This document shows, piece after piece, positions 47,761 through 59,521 of a stretch of 64,000 nt of DNA. Each line of letters begins with the position of its first letter. Position 1 is the first letter of the stretch. The translations under genes and the position numbers were made by a program. The stretch comes from Microplitis mediator. Its lineage: Eukaryota > Arthropoda > Insecta > Hymenoptera > Braconidae. The notes under the pieces were generated by a model, which did no database searches, was not told the origin of the DNA, and saw only the letters and a list, made by a program, of their open reading frames with translations. The stretch spans positions 12,420,385 to 12,484,384 of the forward strand of contig NC_079973.1 of NCBI RefSeq assembly GCF_029852145.1, written 5' to 3'.

Positions 47761-48721
47761 TTTTTTTTTAATCTATATCGCGGGGAAATTGTCTTTTTTT
47801 AAATTAAGGTTTTAATTTTTTTTTTTTAATTAATTGATTAAATTTTTCGGGAGTCCACTGATTTCAATTACAATAAAAACCATTAAAATTAAAATTAAAT
47901 AATTCGTTAAAAATATATATACACACATAAATTTATTACTGATAATAATCGCACAAAGCTAAATTTTTGAAAATCAAATTTAAAACAATAGCTTTTACAT
48001 TTTAAAAAATTTTTGATGTCTAGTAGAAAATTAATAATATAACTGACATAAAATAAATATAAATGAAAATAAAAAGTCTATGGATTCTCACATCTATTTC
48101 AAGTTGCATTCTTATATCCATGATGACAAACGCAGCAACCTAATTCAAACATGAAAATTAAAGCTTGATAAAAAACTCCTCCAGGTTGTAAAACCGCCAC
48201 TGTTGTCATATTACTCTGCATTATTGTTCGTCAACTTTAATTACTATTTCTCTTGATTTACATTCATCAATAATCTTATTAACGTGTGATTTTTTTGTTT
48301 ACTAAATGAATCTCTTAACCTTCGACAGTAAAGTCAATTGTGATAAATATTTCCGACGACGATCATTCTGGTATGTCTTATCTACACAAAATTATTAATT
48401 TATACTAAATTTATTTAATGCAATACAATTTAATTACCGTAAACAATAATCAGTACAATTTCAAAACTTACCAATTTCAACAGGTGTTGAAAATATTTAT
48501 TTGTATACTGAACTTAATATAATTACTGTGAACTTAATGTAATACTTTATTGACATTAATTAGTTGTTGGTGTTCATTTAGTATAATATTATCACGCCTG
48601 GAATCAATTAATTAAATATTTATTAATCAGCTGTTAAATTTAGACGGCGTGAATTTAAAATTTTTACCTCAACATGTCCTTTGGTATGAACGTAAATTGT
48701 TTTGAAGTTTTTTGATAATTA

Positions 48722-49051
48722 CACTGAGAAAAAATTTCTCTTCGGGCAATTAAATCGGTTTTGTTAAATTCTGTTAAACTGATATTTATTTGGGACAACT
48801 AAATTTCATTACGTCAATATAATCTATTTTGTCATTTTTAACAAATGAATTAATAGACTCTATTTGGTTGACATTAATATTTCTCTCTCTAAGATAATAA
48901 AATCGTTTGGTAAAGTTAAGAAAATATTTATTTAATGGACAACTAAACTATTTTATAGTGCCAACAAATCCAAATATTCAAGCAAAATATTATTATATTA
49001 ACTCTAATAATAATATTATTACTAAGACACAAAAAAATAGATTCATTCAGA

Positions 49052-49124
<73 letters not shown>

Positions 49125-49644
49125 TGAGGTTAATAAATATATATTTGAACCTAATGATTATTGATTTAAAAGTTATGGTGCTAGGCAGCAGCAGAGGAAG
49201 TAGTTCAGTGCTCGCCACTAGATCGCGCCCACCAGTTGTAGTGTCCCTGGTAAGAAACTAATTTCAGAATTATTATATTCCCAACTTAAAGCACTTATAA
49301 GAAAGGTTTATCTACTGTAAATTAGCAGAGTGCCGAGTACCATTTTTTGAAAGTAATATAGGGGTATCCTATATTACTATTAATAACTCATTCTCTAAGG
49401 ATCACTCATATATTTCATTATGACTACTTTATAAGCTCTACAGATAATCAATTTGATTTTATGCTTGCTACTAAACGCGTAATTATCTTAACTAAATATT
49501 TTATAGTTTCTAATAATTTGTTTTGTTGGTGGCTTATAAAATATTTAGTTAAAACAACCAAATATATGATTGGCAATGGGCAATCAAATCATTTTGTTGT
49601 CATAACTAAAATTTAGTTGTCAGGAGAAAATTTTTTTCGCAGTG
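48722..49644. mobile_element. CACTG element in the Tudor gene, unit copy 3
   Basis: Same insertion as at 36861, same flanking TA. Confidence 0.85.
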
Positions 49645-50101
49645 TAATTTCAACCAGAAATTTTTTGTTTTTTAAATAATTTTCTAATTCATTAATTTGG
49701 AATTTATTTACAATCTGGTCTATATGGATGTCAAGATTTATAAATAGCGGCAACATTGCCTGTAGTTTCAAACCAGGGCCTGTCTGATTCAAAATAATGA
49801 AATTGGTGTTTTCAACATCTATAAGTACCCCATTATCCAAGAATAGGGCCTTTACTTCATTATTTTTTACGTTGATGATTTTCGTTCTATAGAAATGTTT
49901 CTTATATTCAAGGATACAAATAGTATCCTCGAATTTATTCATGATAGATTTTTTATTTCTTGTATCAATTAAATTCATTAATTTGTTTATTTTATGACAG
50001 TTTTGGGGATTTTTGATCCCTCGTATTTTTATAGATTTATTGTTTTTTATTTTAACGTCAGTTATTAATAAAATAAATTTTTCTGTTAAAGATTTTTCCA
50101 T
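49613..50101 (-). CDS. Tudor-domain protein fragment, unit copy 3
   Basis: Identical protein to copy 1 with the same transposon-derived C-terminus. Confidence 0.6.
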   Translation of the reverse strand: MEKSLTEKFILLITDVKIKNNKSIKIRGIKNPQNCHKINKLMNLIDTRNKKSIMNKFEDTICILEYKKHFYRTKIINVKNNEVKALFLDNGVLIDVENTNFIILNQTGPGLKLQAMLPLFINLDIHIDQIVNKFQINELENYLKNKKFLVEITLRKKFSPDN

Positions 50102-50624
50102 TTTTATTGCTTTTATAATTAAAAAAAAAACACTAAAAAAAAAATAATAATTACTATTTAAGATAATAAATGAATGCATAAAATGCAATAAATGTGAATA
50201 ATTCGCATATTCGGACACACACGCGACTCGCACACACAGACACACGTAAACTCGCAAACACTCACTGTTTAATAGTTTTATTTATTTTATTAGAATTTGA
50301 CAAACATTCACCCCCGATTATTTATAGTTTACAAATAAATAAATTTTTTAATTTTATTTCATTACCTTTTATTTTTTTCTGCTATTTTAATTTTGATTTT
50401 GAATAAATTTTATTTTACACTTTTCAGTTGACGTTAGCAATGGATCTAAATTAATTAGCCCTCAGCAATTATAATTTACAGTTTTGGGACTATGTCCCTA
50501 CCTTTTCTTCCGGTCATGCGTTGACGTGAAAAACCACAGTAGTGGGAGCAGAAAATGGCAAATGAATGATTACAATTATATTATTGTACTTGTGTAGGTA
50601 AACACTCGCCACCTGGTATTTGTA

Positions 50625-50676
<52 letters not shown>

Positions 50677-51028
50677 CTCAGACATCATTCTGAAAATAGT
50701 CAGAACAGCTTCCTAGGACCTCAAATCGTCGATATCTGATGAAAACTCGATTTTCGAAAATCGGACCGAAACCAATAACTTCCCTTTTTTTGAAAATTTG
50801 CAATTTTCTTAGCGGGAAGTTAAAAATTGTAGCTAAAACTGAAGACCAAATGCCATGAATCCACTCACAAATTTTAGAAATATCAAAAAACAATTATATA
50901 TAAACAATAGTACTAAAATATTAGGCCGCACAATAAGAGTTGATCACGTATCAGACTATAAACCTTCAAAGGATTCTTAAAGAGTCGATGATATTACGAA
51001 ATAATTAAGATCCGAAGGAAGTGGTCCT

Positions 51029-51150
51029 CCCTGATTAAGAAAAATGATTTGGAATGATTCAAAACAATTAGAAATGATTTAAAACAATTTGAATCGCCTA
51101 GTATATAGATATACACTTAGCATGGAGCAAATCATTTTTCTTAATCAGGG
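51029..51150. mobile_element. CCCTGATTAA MITE, 122 bp, intact only in unit copy 3
   Basis: CCCTGATTAAGAAAAATG and its complement, with CT duplicated at 51027-51028 and 51151-51152. In unit copies 1 and 2 it is cut after about 80 bp (from 39168 and about 45099). Confidence 0.9.
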
Positions 51151-51789
51151 CTAAAAAATATCGATAAGTTATAAAAGACTAAAAGACATTATTAAATAAA
51201 GTAATAAAATTGTTTAATAATATATTTTTAAATCAACAATGTATATAATAAATATTTATATTGTTCTTTTTACAGGGTGGTATCAATCCTAACTGTGTTT
51301 GTCAATAAAACATTATTATTGAGCAAAGGTGTAAATCTGGATACTTCTTTATTCATAACTTGGTTCTAGTGTCTTACTATACTGATAAATACACAATGAT
51401 GGTCAATACCTATTTTTTATAAAAAATTGTGCGCTCGACAAAAAAAAACGTCTTATGTATGGTAAATCATATGTGATAAATCTCACTATAACTCTCAGAT
51501 GCTTTATAAAAAGCTTCTTTTAAGTAAAATAATACGCGGGGAATTTTTTTTTTCTTTTCAAGTAACAAGAACACGTGCGTCAAGAAAATCAAAGTATTTT
51601 TTTCAATACGGTCGCGGTTTTATTTAAATATCTCATGAAATATGCAGATTATAGGAAAAAAATGTAAAAACAATTTGTAGATAGTAAAATTTTCTATGAA
51701 AAAGATTTCGTGATATTTTGTGATAAGTCCCATTGTTTCGCTGGAAAAGTAAAAAGATCTTAAAATTTACTATAAATTTGATTTCAAGC

Positions 51790-52099
51790 ACCAATAACTT
51801 TTAAACAGATGAATTTATCAAAAAATGATAAGAGACGTTTTTTGTAGAGAATTTAATTCTCTACGAAATTATATTTTGAACTCATCTGTACAATGAGCTA
51901 TTGCTGAAGTATAAAATTCTAAATTAAAAAAAAAATTTTGCCATGATATTTAAATGCGATATAGAAAATTGTGATTATAGTGACCTCTCTATAAATATTA
52001 ATATCAAGAGCTCATATTCTAACAGAAATATTATTTCACCCCCCAATAATTAATAATAGGGGGTTTTGAGAAAAAAAATATTCGAACGTCTTCATTCAG

Positions 52100-52101
<2 letters not shown>
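51790..52101. repeat. Diverged half of the GACTG foldback
   Basis: Shares the TTTTTTGTAGAGAATTTAA-like and ATTAATATCAAGAGCTCA-like words with the right arm of 862-1889 and ends CAGTC next to TA. Confidence 0.55.

Positions 52102-52190
<89 letters not shown>
52102..52190. repeat. (AT)n microsatellite
   Basis: About 85 bp of TA, directly abutting the end of the GACTG foldback relative. Confidence 0.92.
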
Positions 52191-52192
<2 letters not shown>

Positions 52193-52422
52193 TATATATA
52201 TAGATATATAAATACGTATATGTCTATATATGTCTGTTTACACACATATAGTTTTGCAGGTATAGTGACCATTAGTTCAAACAATAAAATTTCATAGTAC
52301 CTCTATATTTAAGAAAATGGGATAGGATTTTACCGGATTACTTTTGTGAAATATTGTAGGTACTGACTGTCTGTATACTCCTTATTTAGAATAAGCTCAA
52401 TGCAGACTTTGAATAATAACTG

Positions 52423-52684
52423 CATTGAGAGAACAATTTATTTGAGCCAAATTATTAGATTTATTTGACTGAACAAAATCATTTATTTTATTCAAATATA
52501 TATTTGTTTATAGTTAACAAATCTTTGTTGAAAAAAAATTCCAAATAAAGATTTGTTAACTATAAACAAATCACTATTTCATCCAAATGAACCATATCTT
52601 TGTCTCAAATTGGATCCATTCAAATATGGGATTTATTTACCTGAAACAAAAATTATTTGGCTCAAATAAATTGTTCTCTCAGTG
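52423..52684. mobile_element. CACTG hairpin MITE, 262 bp
   Basis: CATTGAGAGAACAATTTAT and the complement of CACTGAGAGAACAATTTAT, with TG duplicated on both sides. The core is a further palindrome around ATTTGTTTATAGTTAACAAA. Confidence 0.85.
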
Positions 52685-53078
52685 TGAGAAGATTTTGAAT
52701 CGGCAGTATGGCGCCAGTTTCTATTACTTTTACAATGTCTGAGATGTATTGTTTAAATGAATTTTCTTAGTAACATATTTTGGATAATTTCAAAATAAGT
52801 AAATTTTTATTTTGTGTAGGACTGAAATTTGTAAAATAAACGATAAATTATTTAATTACTATAAAATAATTTGAAGTAGAAGTGGTTACATTGTATTTAA
52901 ACTGCTTCTTAAGTAAATACAAACGGATAGTGATAATTGTAAAAGAAACTATAATGAAAAATTATATCATCAGAATCTCCTACAAAAAATTATTTTTTAA
53001 ATGAAATATTTGATTGACATTATATATAAAATGTCTTTTCTGGTACACACATGATGTCAACATTAGTGTAATATGGTA

Positions 53079-53420
53079 TAGGGGAGGCCGGGGAACGATG
53101 GCTCATCTAAGCAGCTAATTATTTATTGTAGCTTTTAAGCATCAGGTATACATATATATTCATGTTGTTTCGATCTATCTCGAACAAACCCATCATAATA
53201 TATCCATAATTAAGGCAATAAAAAAAAATTCCGGGGAACGATGGACCACTTCCAAAAAATGATGGGAAAAAATTTGAAATTTTTGGAGTTTACTCCTTAA
53301 GAATCGATTTTCATATAAGGAGCCCGGTATGGAAAAAATATGAGGTGTAAAATCTACTCAACGAATAATATCGTTACGACTTTCACTTTTCAGGGGTGAG
53401 TGTATAGGGTATCCTACGGG
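53079..53420. repeat. GGGGA-type element end
   Basis: TATAGGGGAGGCCGGGGAACG followed by a second CCGGGGAACGATGGACC. Matches the ends of 5187-6013 in style. No right end found. Confidence 0.4.
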
Positions 53421-53454
53421 TCACCGTACGAATGCATTGTATGTATACAATATA

Positions 53455-53499
<45 letters not shown>

Positions 53500-53558
53500 T
53501 CTACGGCGTCTTTAAATAATAAGTACAGTGAGCATTATTATTCTGTATTCTCAAGTGT

Positions 53559-54416
53559 ATTTTTTAATTTTAAGCTATTACTGATTTCATATTCTTGTTA
53601 GGCATTATATGATTACTTTTCAAATTTTTTCATGCCATTTTATAAACTATATAATCTTTTTATAAACAAATGGATTAATTAAATAATTTTGAAAAATTTT
53701 TTTTCACCATATTGTTAGCGTAAGGAAATAATAATTTAAAGAAAAAAAAAATTTTTTCTTAAAAACGCATTTACAATTTTTATAAATAAATGCGTGTTGT
53801 TAGAGAACTATAACAGATAAACGTTAGGTTTAAAATTTATAAGAAAGCTTAACTCATACTGTATAAAAACGACTTGAAGGTCAAAAACTGTATCTGCAAT
53901 AGTTGCAAAGTTACAGCAATTTGTTTGTTGACAAATTGAGTCAATGCTTGGACTTTGTCGTACTCTAAAATCCAGATGTTTTTTAAAAAATTAAAAAAAT
54001 TTTTATTTGCCATATTGTTGCAGGTTGCTGTTTTTGTAATTTTTTTATGTTCTAGAAAAAAATTGTTGAACATATAAATTAATAAATTGTTTTCAAAAAA
54101 AATTTTTTTTTGGCCAATATATTTAGAAATACAAATTATGATTTTAAAAAAACGATTCCTTAATGATTTATTTAAATAATCAAAATTTGAAAAAAACGAT
54201 TATAAACAATAAGATATTGTTAGTAAGAAAATTTTTTTTTTTTAATCATTATTTCCTTACGCTAACAATATGGTGAAAAAAAAATTTTCAAAAATTTTTA
54301 ATTAATCCATTTGTTTATAAAAAATTTACAAACAAATGGCAAGAAAAAATTTGAAAAGTAATCATATAATGCCTAACAAGAATATGAAATCAGTAATAGC
54401 TTAAAATTAAAAAAAT
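53559..54416. repeat. Foldback with AATTTTAAGCTATTACTG arms
   Basis: Arms of about 200 bp (53559-53750 and 54235-54416) are inverted copies. The interior is AT-rich with shorter inverted words. No coding capacity. Confidence 0.75.
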
Positions 54417-54689
54417 AATTATTTAACATACATTACTTAAATTTTTAATTTTTTTGTTAGTTAAAAAATTAATAATTAATGAAATCAAAATATTGTATAA
54501 ACTTTCATACTGTCATCTTGTTGAGTATCCCGACTAAAAAGTGCTGTGGGATCGCCCAGAGTATACATGTGGACCTCATTGGGTTCCAATAAGGCATGCC
54601 CAATAGGGAAATCCATATGAGGACCCAATAAAAACCCAATTGGGAAATCCGAATCGAAAAGAAATTAAATTATTGTAAGTTTTATCCTA

Positions 54690-54950
54690 TTCGGGCTTGT
54701 GGGGGATCTTAGTGGGAGATCCCACCGTGAAAATGAAAAATAATAGCCATTTTTTCCCATTGGGTTCTGTGTGGGATCAAAGTGGGAAAGCCCAACGTGA
54801 AAATAAAAAATAATAGTCTTTTTTTCCCCTTGGGTTCTGTGTGGGACCTAAGTGGGAAAACCCAACTCGAAAAAAAAATGATATAGTTAGTTTTTCCACA
54901 TTGGGTTCCATGTGGGACTATAAAGGAGAAACCCAATTTGAACACTTTAT
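54690..54950. repeat. About 70-bp minisatellite with TGGGTT words
   Basis: TTGGGTTCTGTGTGGGA-like units at about 54692, 54761, 54831 and 54902, spaced 69-71 bp. Each contains the self-complementary pair TGGG / CCCA. Confidence 0.75.
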
Positions 54951-55412
54951 TGATTACACAAAAATCAGTTAAATTGTATACTAATACAAAGACAATTTAG
55001 TAAAAAATAATTTCCATCCAACATTAAAGCGATTGATTATTCTATCAATAACATATAAATTATTTTAATCCTAGAGACACAAGTTGTCTATTATTGTTGT
55101 GTAGAAAAACTTAGTAAACACGATAACAAAAAACAGGAAAATTTCACCAATAAAAAATTCTCTGTAATAAAATTACCCCAAATATATATTAAACATTCAT
55201 TACTTGTTGTCTGTAAATTTATTGTTTATACACAAAAGACTAAAATAAAAAAAAAATAACTGAGATGCTGACAAATTATTAAAAATTTTGTTTTAATTTT
55301 TCGAAAGTATACAAATAGAAAAAAAAAAAAGGCCATTCGGCAGCCGAAATGGAAGTAGATTTCTCATTATTGAATTTTTTCACTGTTCAAATAAAAGATA
55401 ATAATGAAATAA

Positions 55413-56180
55413 AATTTTTTTTTACATTTTCTTAGAAATTCTCGAGATGATAAAACAAAAAAAATCAAATAATTATAAGTATAATGCCAAAAATTGAAGC
55501 TAACTAAATGAGCTTCAGAAGAATTTTTGATGATAATGCACTATATGTTTTGATTTGACGTTATTTAAAGATCCGTATGCATATATTCAAACTATCGGAC
55601 CAATGGTATTCCGGACCCTATTCGAAAAATTATGATAGATTATGGTTTTAATGCTCGAAAATTCTACCATAAGGACAAAGGCGATAATTTGGTTTCAATA
55701 AAATCTACTAATAAAATATTCTAAGATTAAAAATTGATTGTGATACATCAAAGTGTCATACTTGAAATTAGTACTAATATTTGAAATAAAAAGCCTATTA
55801 GAATATCAAACGACGAGTAGATATAGAGAATATTATCATCATAACTAATGTTAATCTTGTTATTGATGTATCATATCATTTATACACTGTCGATAAAACG
55901 AAATTGTATATACCCACTGAATTGAGATGTTTGGATTTTATAAGTGTCACACTGCGATAATATGAATTTAAATAGCTCCATGAATGTACTAAGAAGTAGG
56001 AGAACTAATGCAATAGCAAAATTTCATTAAATGAATGGTAAAATAAGTAATTTCTGTGGTCTGGACATATATATAGGCATGAAAATTAAAATTTATTCGG
56101 AGAGCTTTCAGATGAATTTTACATAAAGTCGATAAGTTATCACATTCAAAAGATATTGAAGGAAGAAAAAGTAAAAATAT
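55413..56180. other. Right flank of the triplication, no gene seen
   Basis: AT-rich, unique-looking. Nothing recognised. Confidence 0.35.
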
Positions 56181-56189
56181 GAATTTTGG

Positions 56190-56696
56190 AAATTTTGAAA
56201 ATTTTGTAATGCTATAACTTCTAAACTAATCGACCGATTGAGCTCATTTTCAAACTCGAACAAGGTAGTCACCCACAAAATACGTATACTAAATTTCAAG
56301 GTGATTGGTTTAAAATTGTGGCTATAATTAAAGTGAAAACCTGCATAAAATAAGTTTTTATAATATTTTGTAAATGTTCAAAACCATTTATCTACTAGAA
56401 AAAATGGTCCAATCAATGAGTTGTATAGTCAAAATTGTAGGCAATCGGACGAGCTTTCACATGGAACAAACGAAAATAAGCCATCTCTTTCCGTTTAGAA
56501 GTTACATTCAGTTAAAGCGGCAAACAAATTTTTTTTGAAAATTTTAAAAAATTTCAATTAACCATAACTTCTAAACTTATTGGCCGAATTGGCTCATCTT
56601 CGAACTCATCCAAGGTAATCGTCCATAGAATAAATATACTAAGTTTCATTAAGATCGGTGTAGAATTGCGGACGCTATCGTTGGAGAACGGCGCGT

Positions 56697-56700
<4 letters not shown>
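56190..56700. repeat. AACTTCTAAACTAATCGACC repeats
   Basis: Two related blocks at about 56210 and 56560, kin of those at 15.7-16.3 kb, followed by an (AT)n run at 56698-56774. Confidence 0.45.
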
Positions 56701-56779
<79 letters not shown>

Positions 56780-58091
56780 CATATATAAACTTTTGAACTG
56801 AATGTATTTCCTGACTCAGCTCATCGAGCTGAGTTTAGAGGTAGCAAAATTTTTCGAAAATTCCATCATGAGGACAAATACAATAGTTAGATTTTTATTA
56901 AATCTACTAATTATTTAAACGTACTTGATGCACATAATATATTTTTAGTCGTTTTAAATTTTTTTAAAATGATTTTTTTTTAAACTCCGGAACTCCGAGT
57001 GGTAGAGTGTATTTGGATTGAAATAATATCCAGATTTACTTCCGTTTTTTTACAATGTACGAATGAATAATCTATTAAAAACATTTTTTAATTTAATTTA
57101 ATGGTCTTCGTTTTAAGTATAGTGACTATATTTATTTATTTGTTATTTTGTTTTTGAAAAAAAAATGTATTATATTCAATATTGCTTTATTTAAAAATTT
57201 TAAATATTTATTCTGGATTATTTTATTCCATTATAAATAAATTTAAAATATCATTATGACAAATATACGTATTCTAAAATATTTTTCTCTGAGTAATAAA
57301 TTGAAAAATTCATCAAAGATATATTCTAAAGAATCATAAAATATTAACAATAAAAATTATCAACGAATATCGAAATATGAATATTTTAAAGTAATTAGTA
57401 TAGATTCAACCGAAAATAGATAAATTGAATATAGCAACAAAATTATTATCAAAAGATCTGTTAAAGCGTCAGGGTAATTAAATAACAGAGGATTTTAAAT
57501 GAGGTACCTGGTCAAGTCTATATACATTTAACGAAATTTTTTGTAATTTATGTCCTTTCATTTTTGAGGCGCCGTAATTACGTAATTACTCGATAGTAAG
57601 CACGTGTTATTATCATTAATCTGTGTATTGCACCTCGCTGTTAATTCACACTTAAACTCAACAATAGGTGCCGATATTTACAATATACTTTAAGTTTTAA
57701 GACGTCAGCTAAATGAAACTTCAGCTGCAGTCTATAGTAGTTAGACAATTATAGACGTCGCCTCATTATTGTACAGACCTGTACGTACATTTAAAATTTT
57801 ATCGACAGAATTTTGAAACCAGATGCACTCAGTTCCTGATGGACACTACCCATGTAAATAATTTTTATAAATAAATTAATAGTTAGTAATAAAAGTATAT
57901 ATTATAAGAATAAATACAATAATACAATCAAAAAAAAAAAATATTTATATGCTCGCATTTCAAAAACTGAAGATTCCCTTCGAGTTCTAACTCAGAAAAA
58001 ACTAATTTTTTAAAACAATTTACTATACTAATTGTTAGCTTCACTTTTCATAAATATGTCTAATGACTTCATTGCTGGACTACAGTAAAAC

Positions 58092-58335
58092 ATGAGCACT
58101 TATCGAGATTGTATCTGTGGAGCTACTTGGGTTTATCATGGCGCCGTCCGCAGTGTACAGCAATTTTACTTCTTGAGTACTTTTAAAAATGAGCATTGCA
58201 ATCAGGAAAAAAAAACTTTTGCGTATGCGATTGTTTGACGATTACAAAAAATTACGTCTGTTACTATTGTTGTCGAAAGTTTTATTATTAGTCGTTGTAG
58301 TACTGATAGCCGACGCATATAATCATAAACAATGA
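58092..58335 (+). other. Two overlapping small reading frames
   Basis: 58092-58238 encodes 48 residues with several cysteines. 58189-58335, in another frame with a good AAAAATGA context, encodes 48 residues: a basic N-terminus then a strongly hydrophobic run (LLLLLSKVLLLVVVVL) ending IADA, like a signal peptide or membrane anchor. Local sequence is less AT-rich than the surroundings. Either could be a small gene or a first exon. No homologue recognised. Confidence 0.25.
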
Positions 58336-58682
58336 TCTTTGAATACGTATACTACTTTATTAGATAACGAACTGCAATGAGCTGTAATTGAAAAAAATAT
58401 GAAATTTTTTAAGCGTTTTATGTTTAGAAAAAGCTTCTTTTAAAAATGTGAATCATTGATAACGTTGGAACTTTTAAGTATTATACAGGATATGTAAGGT
58501 AAAAGCCATATATTTTTAAACATGCACATACACGGATCGATAATTTTATTATATACTGGAAAAAAAATTATAATTTTCATAATTATTAGGATATATAAGT
58601 CAAATTGATCGTGTTTTTCATGACAAAATTTATTGATAATATTTATATTTAATCGAAAACATTAACTCATATATACCGGTCA

Positions 58683-58686
<4 letters not shown>

Positions 58687-58760
<74 letters not shown>
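58687..58760. repeat. (AT)n microsatellite
   Basis: About 74 bp of alternating AT. Confidence 0.92.
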
Positions 58761-58762
<2 letters not shown>

Positions 58763-59395
58763 TAAATAACATTAAACATTAATGAACATTAATTTAAAAC
58801 ATAACAAACAAACTTCGTTTAATCATATGTAAGTATATAAATAGAACTAATAATTTACCAGTATATCTAATTTTGTATTGAATAGGTGTTGATATTTTAT
58901 TGTGCGAATTTGTTGCTCATACAAATATAAGGGATACCGGGGTACAACGGATCCTTCAGGACACGATAGACCCGTTGGAAAATTTTCTTCTCATCATCAT
59001 ATTTCTACGAGTTTGATATATTTATCAAGTATCAGAGCGATACGAAGTACGACAGACCCCCATAAAATTTTTTGAAAAAAAAAAAAAAAACCTTTTGCCG
59101 AAGTGCTGTTTAACATTTTCTTAAGAAAAGCATTGTATTTGACTTCCTTTTCGGCGGTTATTTTAAATCCAAAATTAATTTAGAATACTTTACAATTATA
59201 AGTATGCAGTCATTTCTAAACCTAGAGATTTTTTGTTTTTGGGACTTTTTTTATTGATTTACTTTGCAGGGAGGAGTAGGGGTAACTTCAAGACGATTGG
59301 TTGGGACAGTGGTGGGGATTTTAAGTTATGCTAGAGGTAAATTTTTCATCGTAGGACCATCAGTTGTGCATTTACTCTCGTAGTAAAACTACACG

Positions 59396-59401
59396 TATAA
59401 A
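59396..59401 (+). promoter_or_regulatory. Candidate TATA box of the ankyrin gene
   Basis: TATAAA 121 bp before the ATG. An alternative initiator-like ATCAGTTGTG lies at 59359-59368 upstream; the two cannot both define the start site. Confidence 0.35.
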
Positions 59402-59521
59402 GTAACGTTTATTTATAATTTAACGTTAAATTGTTTCAAAGTGAACTATTACAATAGTAGTTAAGTGTCAAAGTTTATTTGTTCAAAATTTACAACAATT
59501 AATTGAATCGAATTCTTAAAA

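Larger units (their letters stand above)
45596..55412. repeat. Tandem unit, copy 3, with 3.9 kb absent from copies 1 and 2
   Basis: 45596-51112 matches copies 1 and 2 and so does 55025-55412. The 51113-55024 stretch between them is unique to this copy. Confidence 0.95.
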
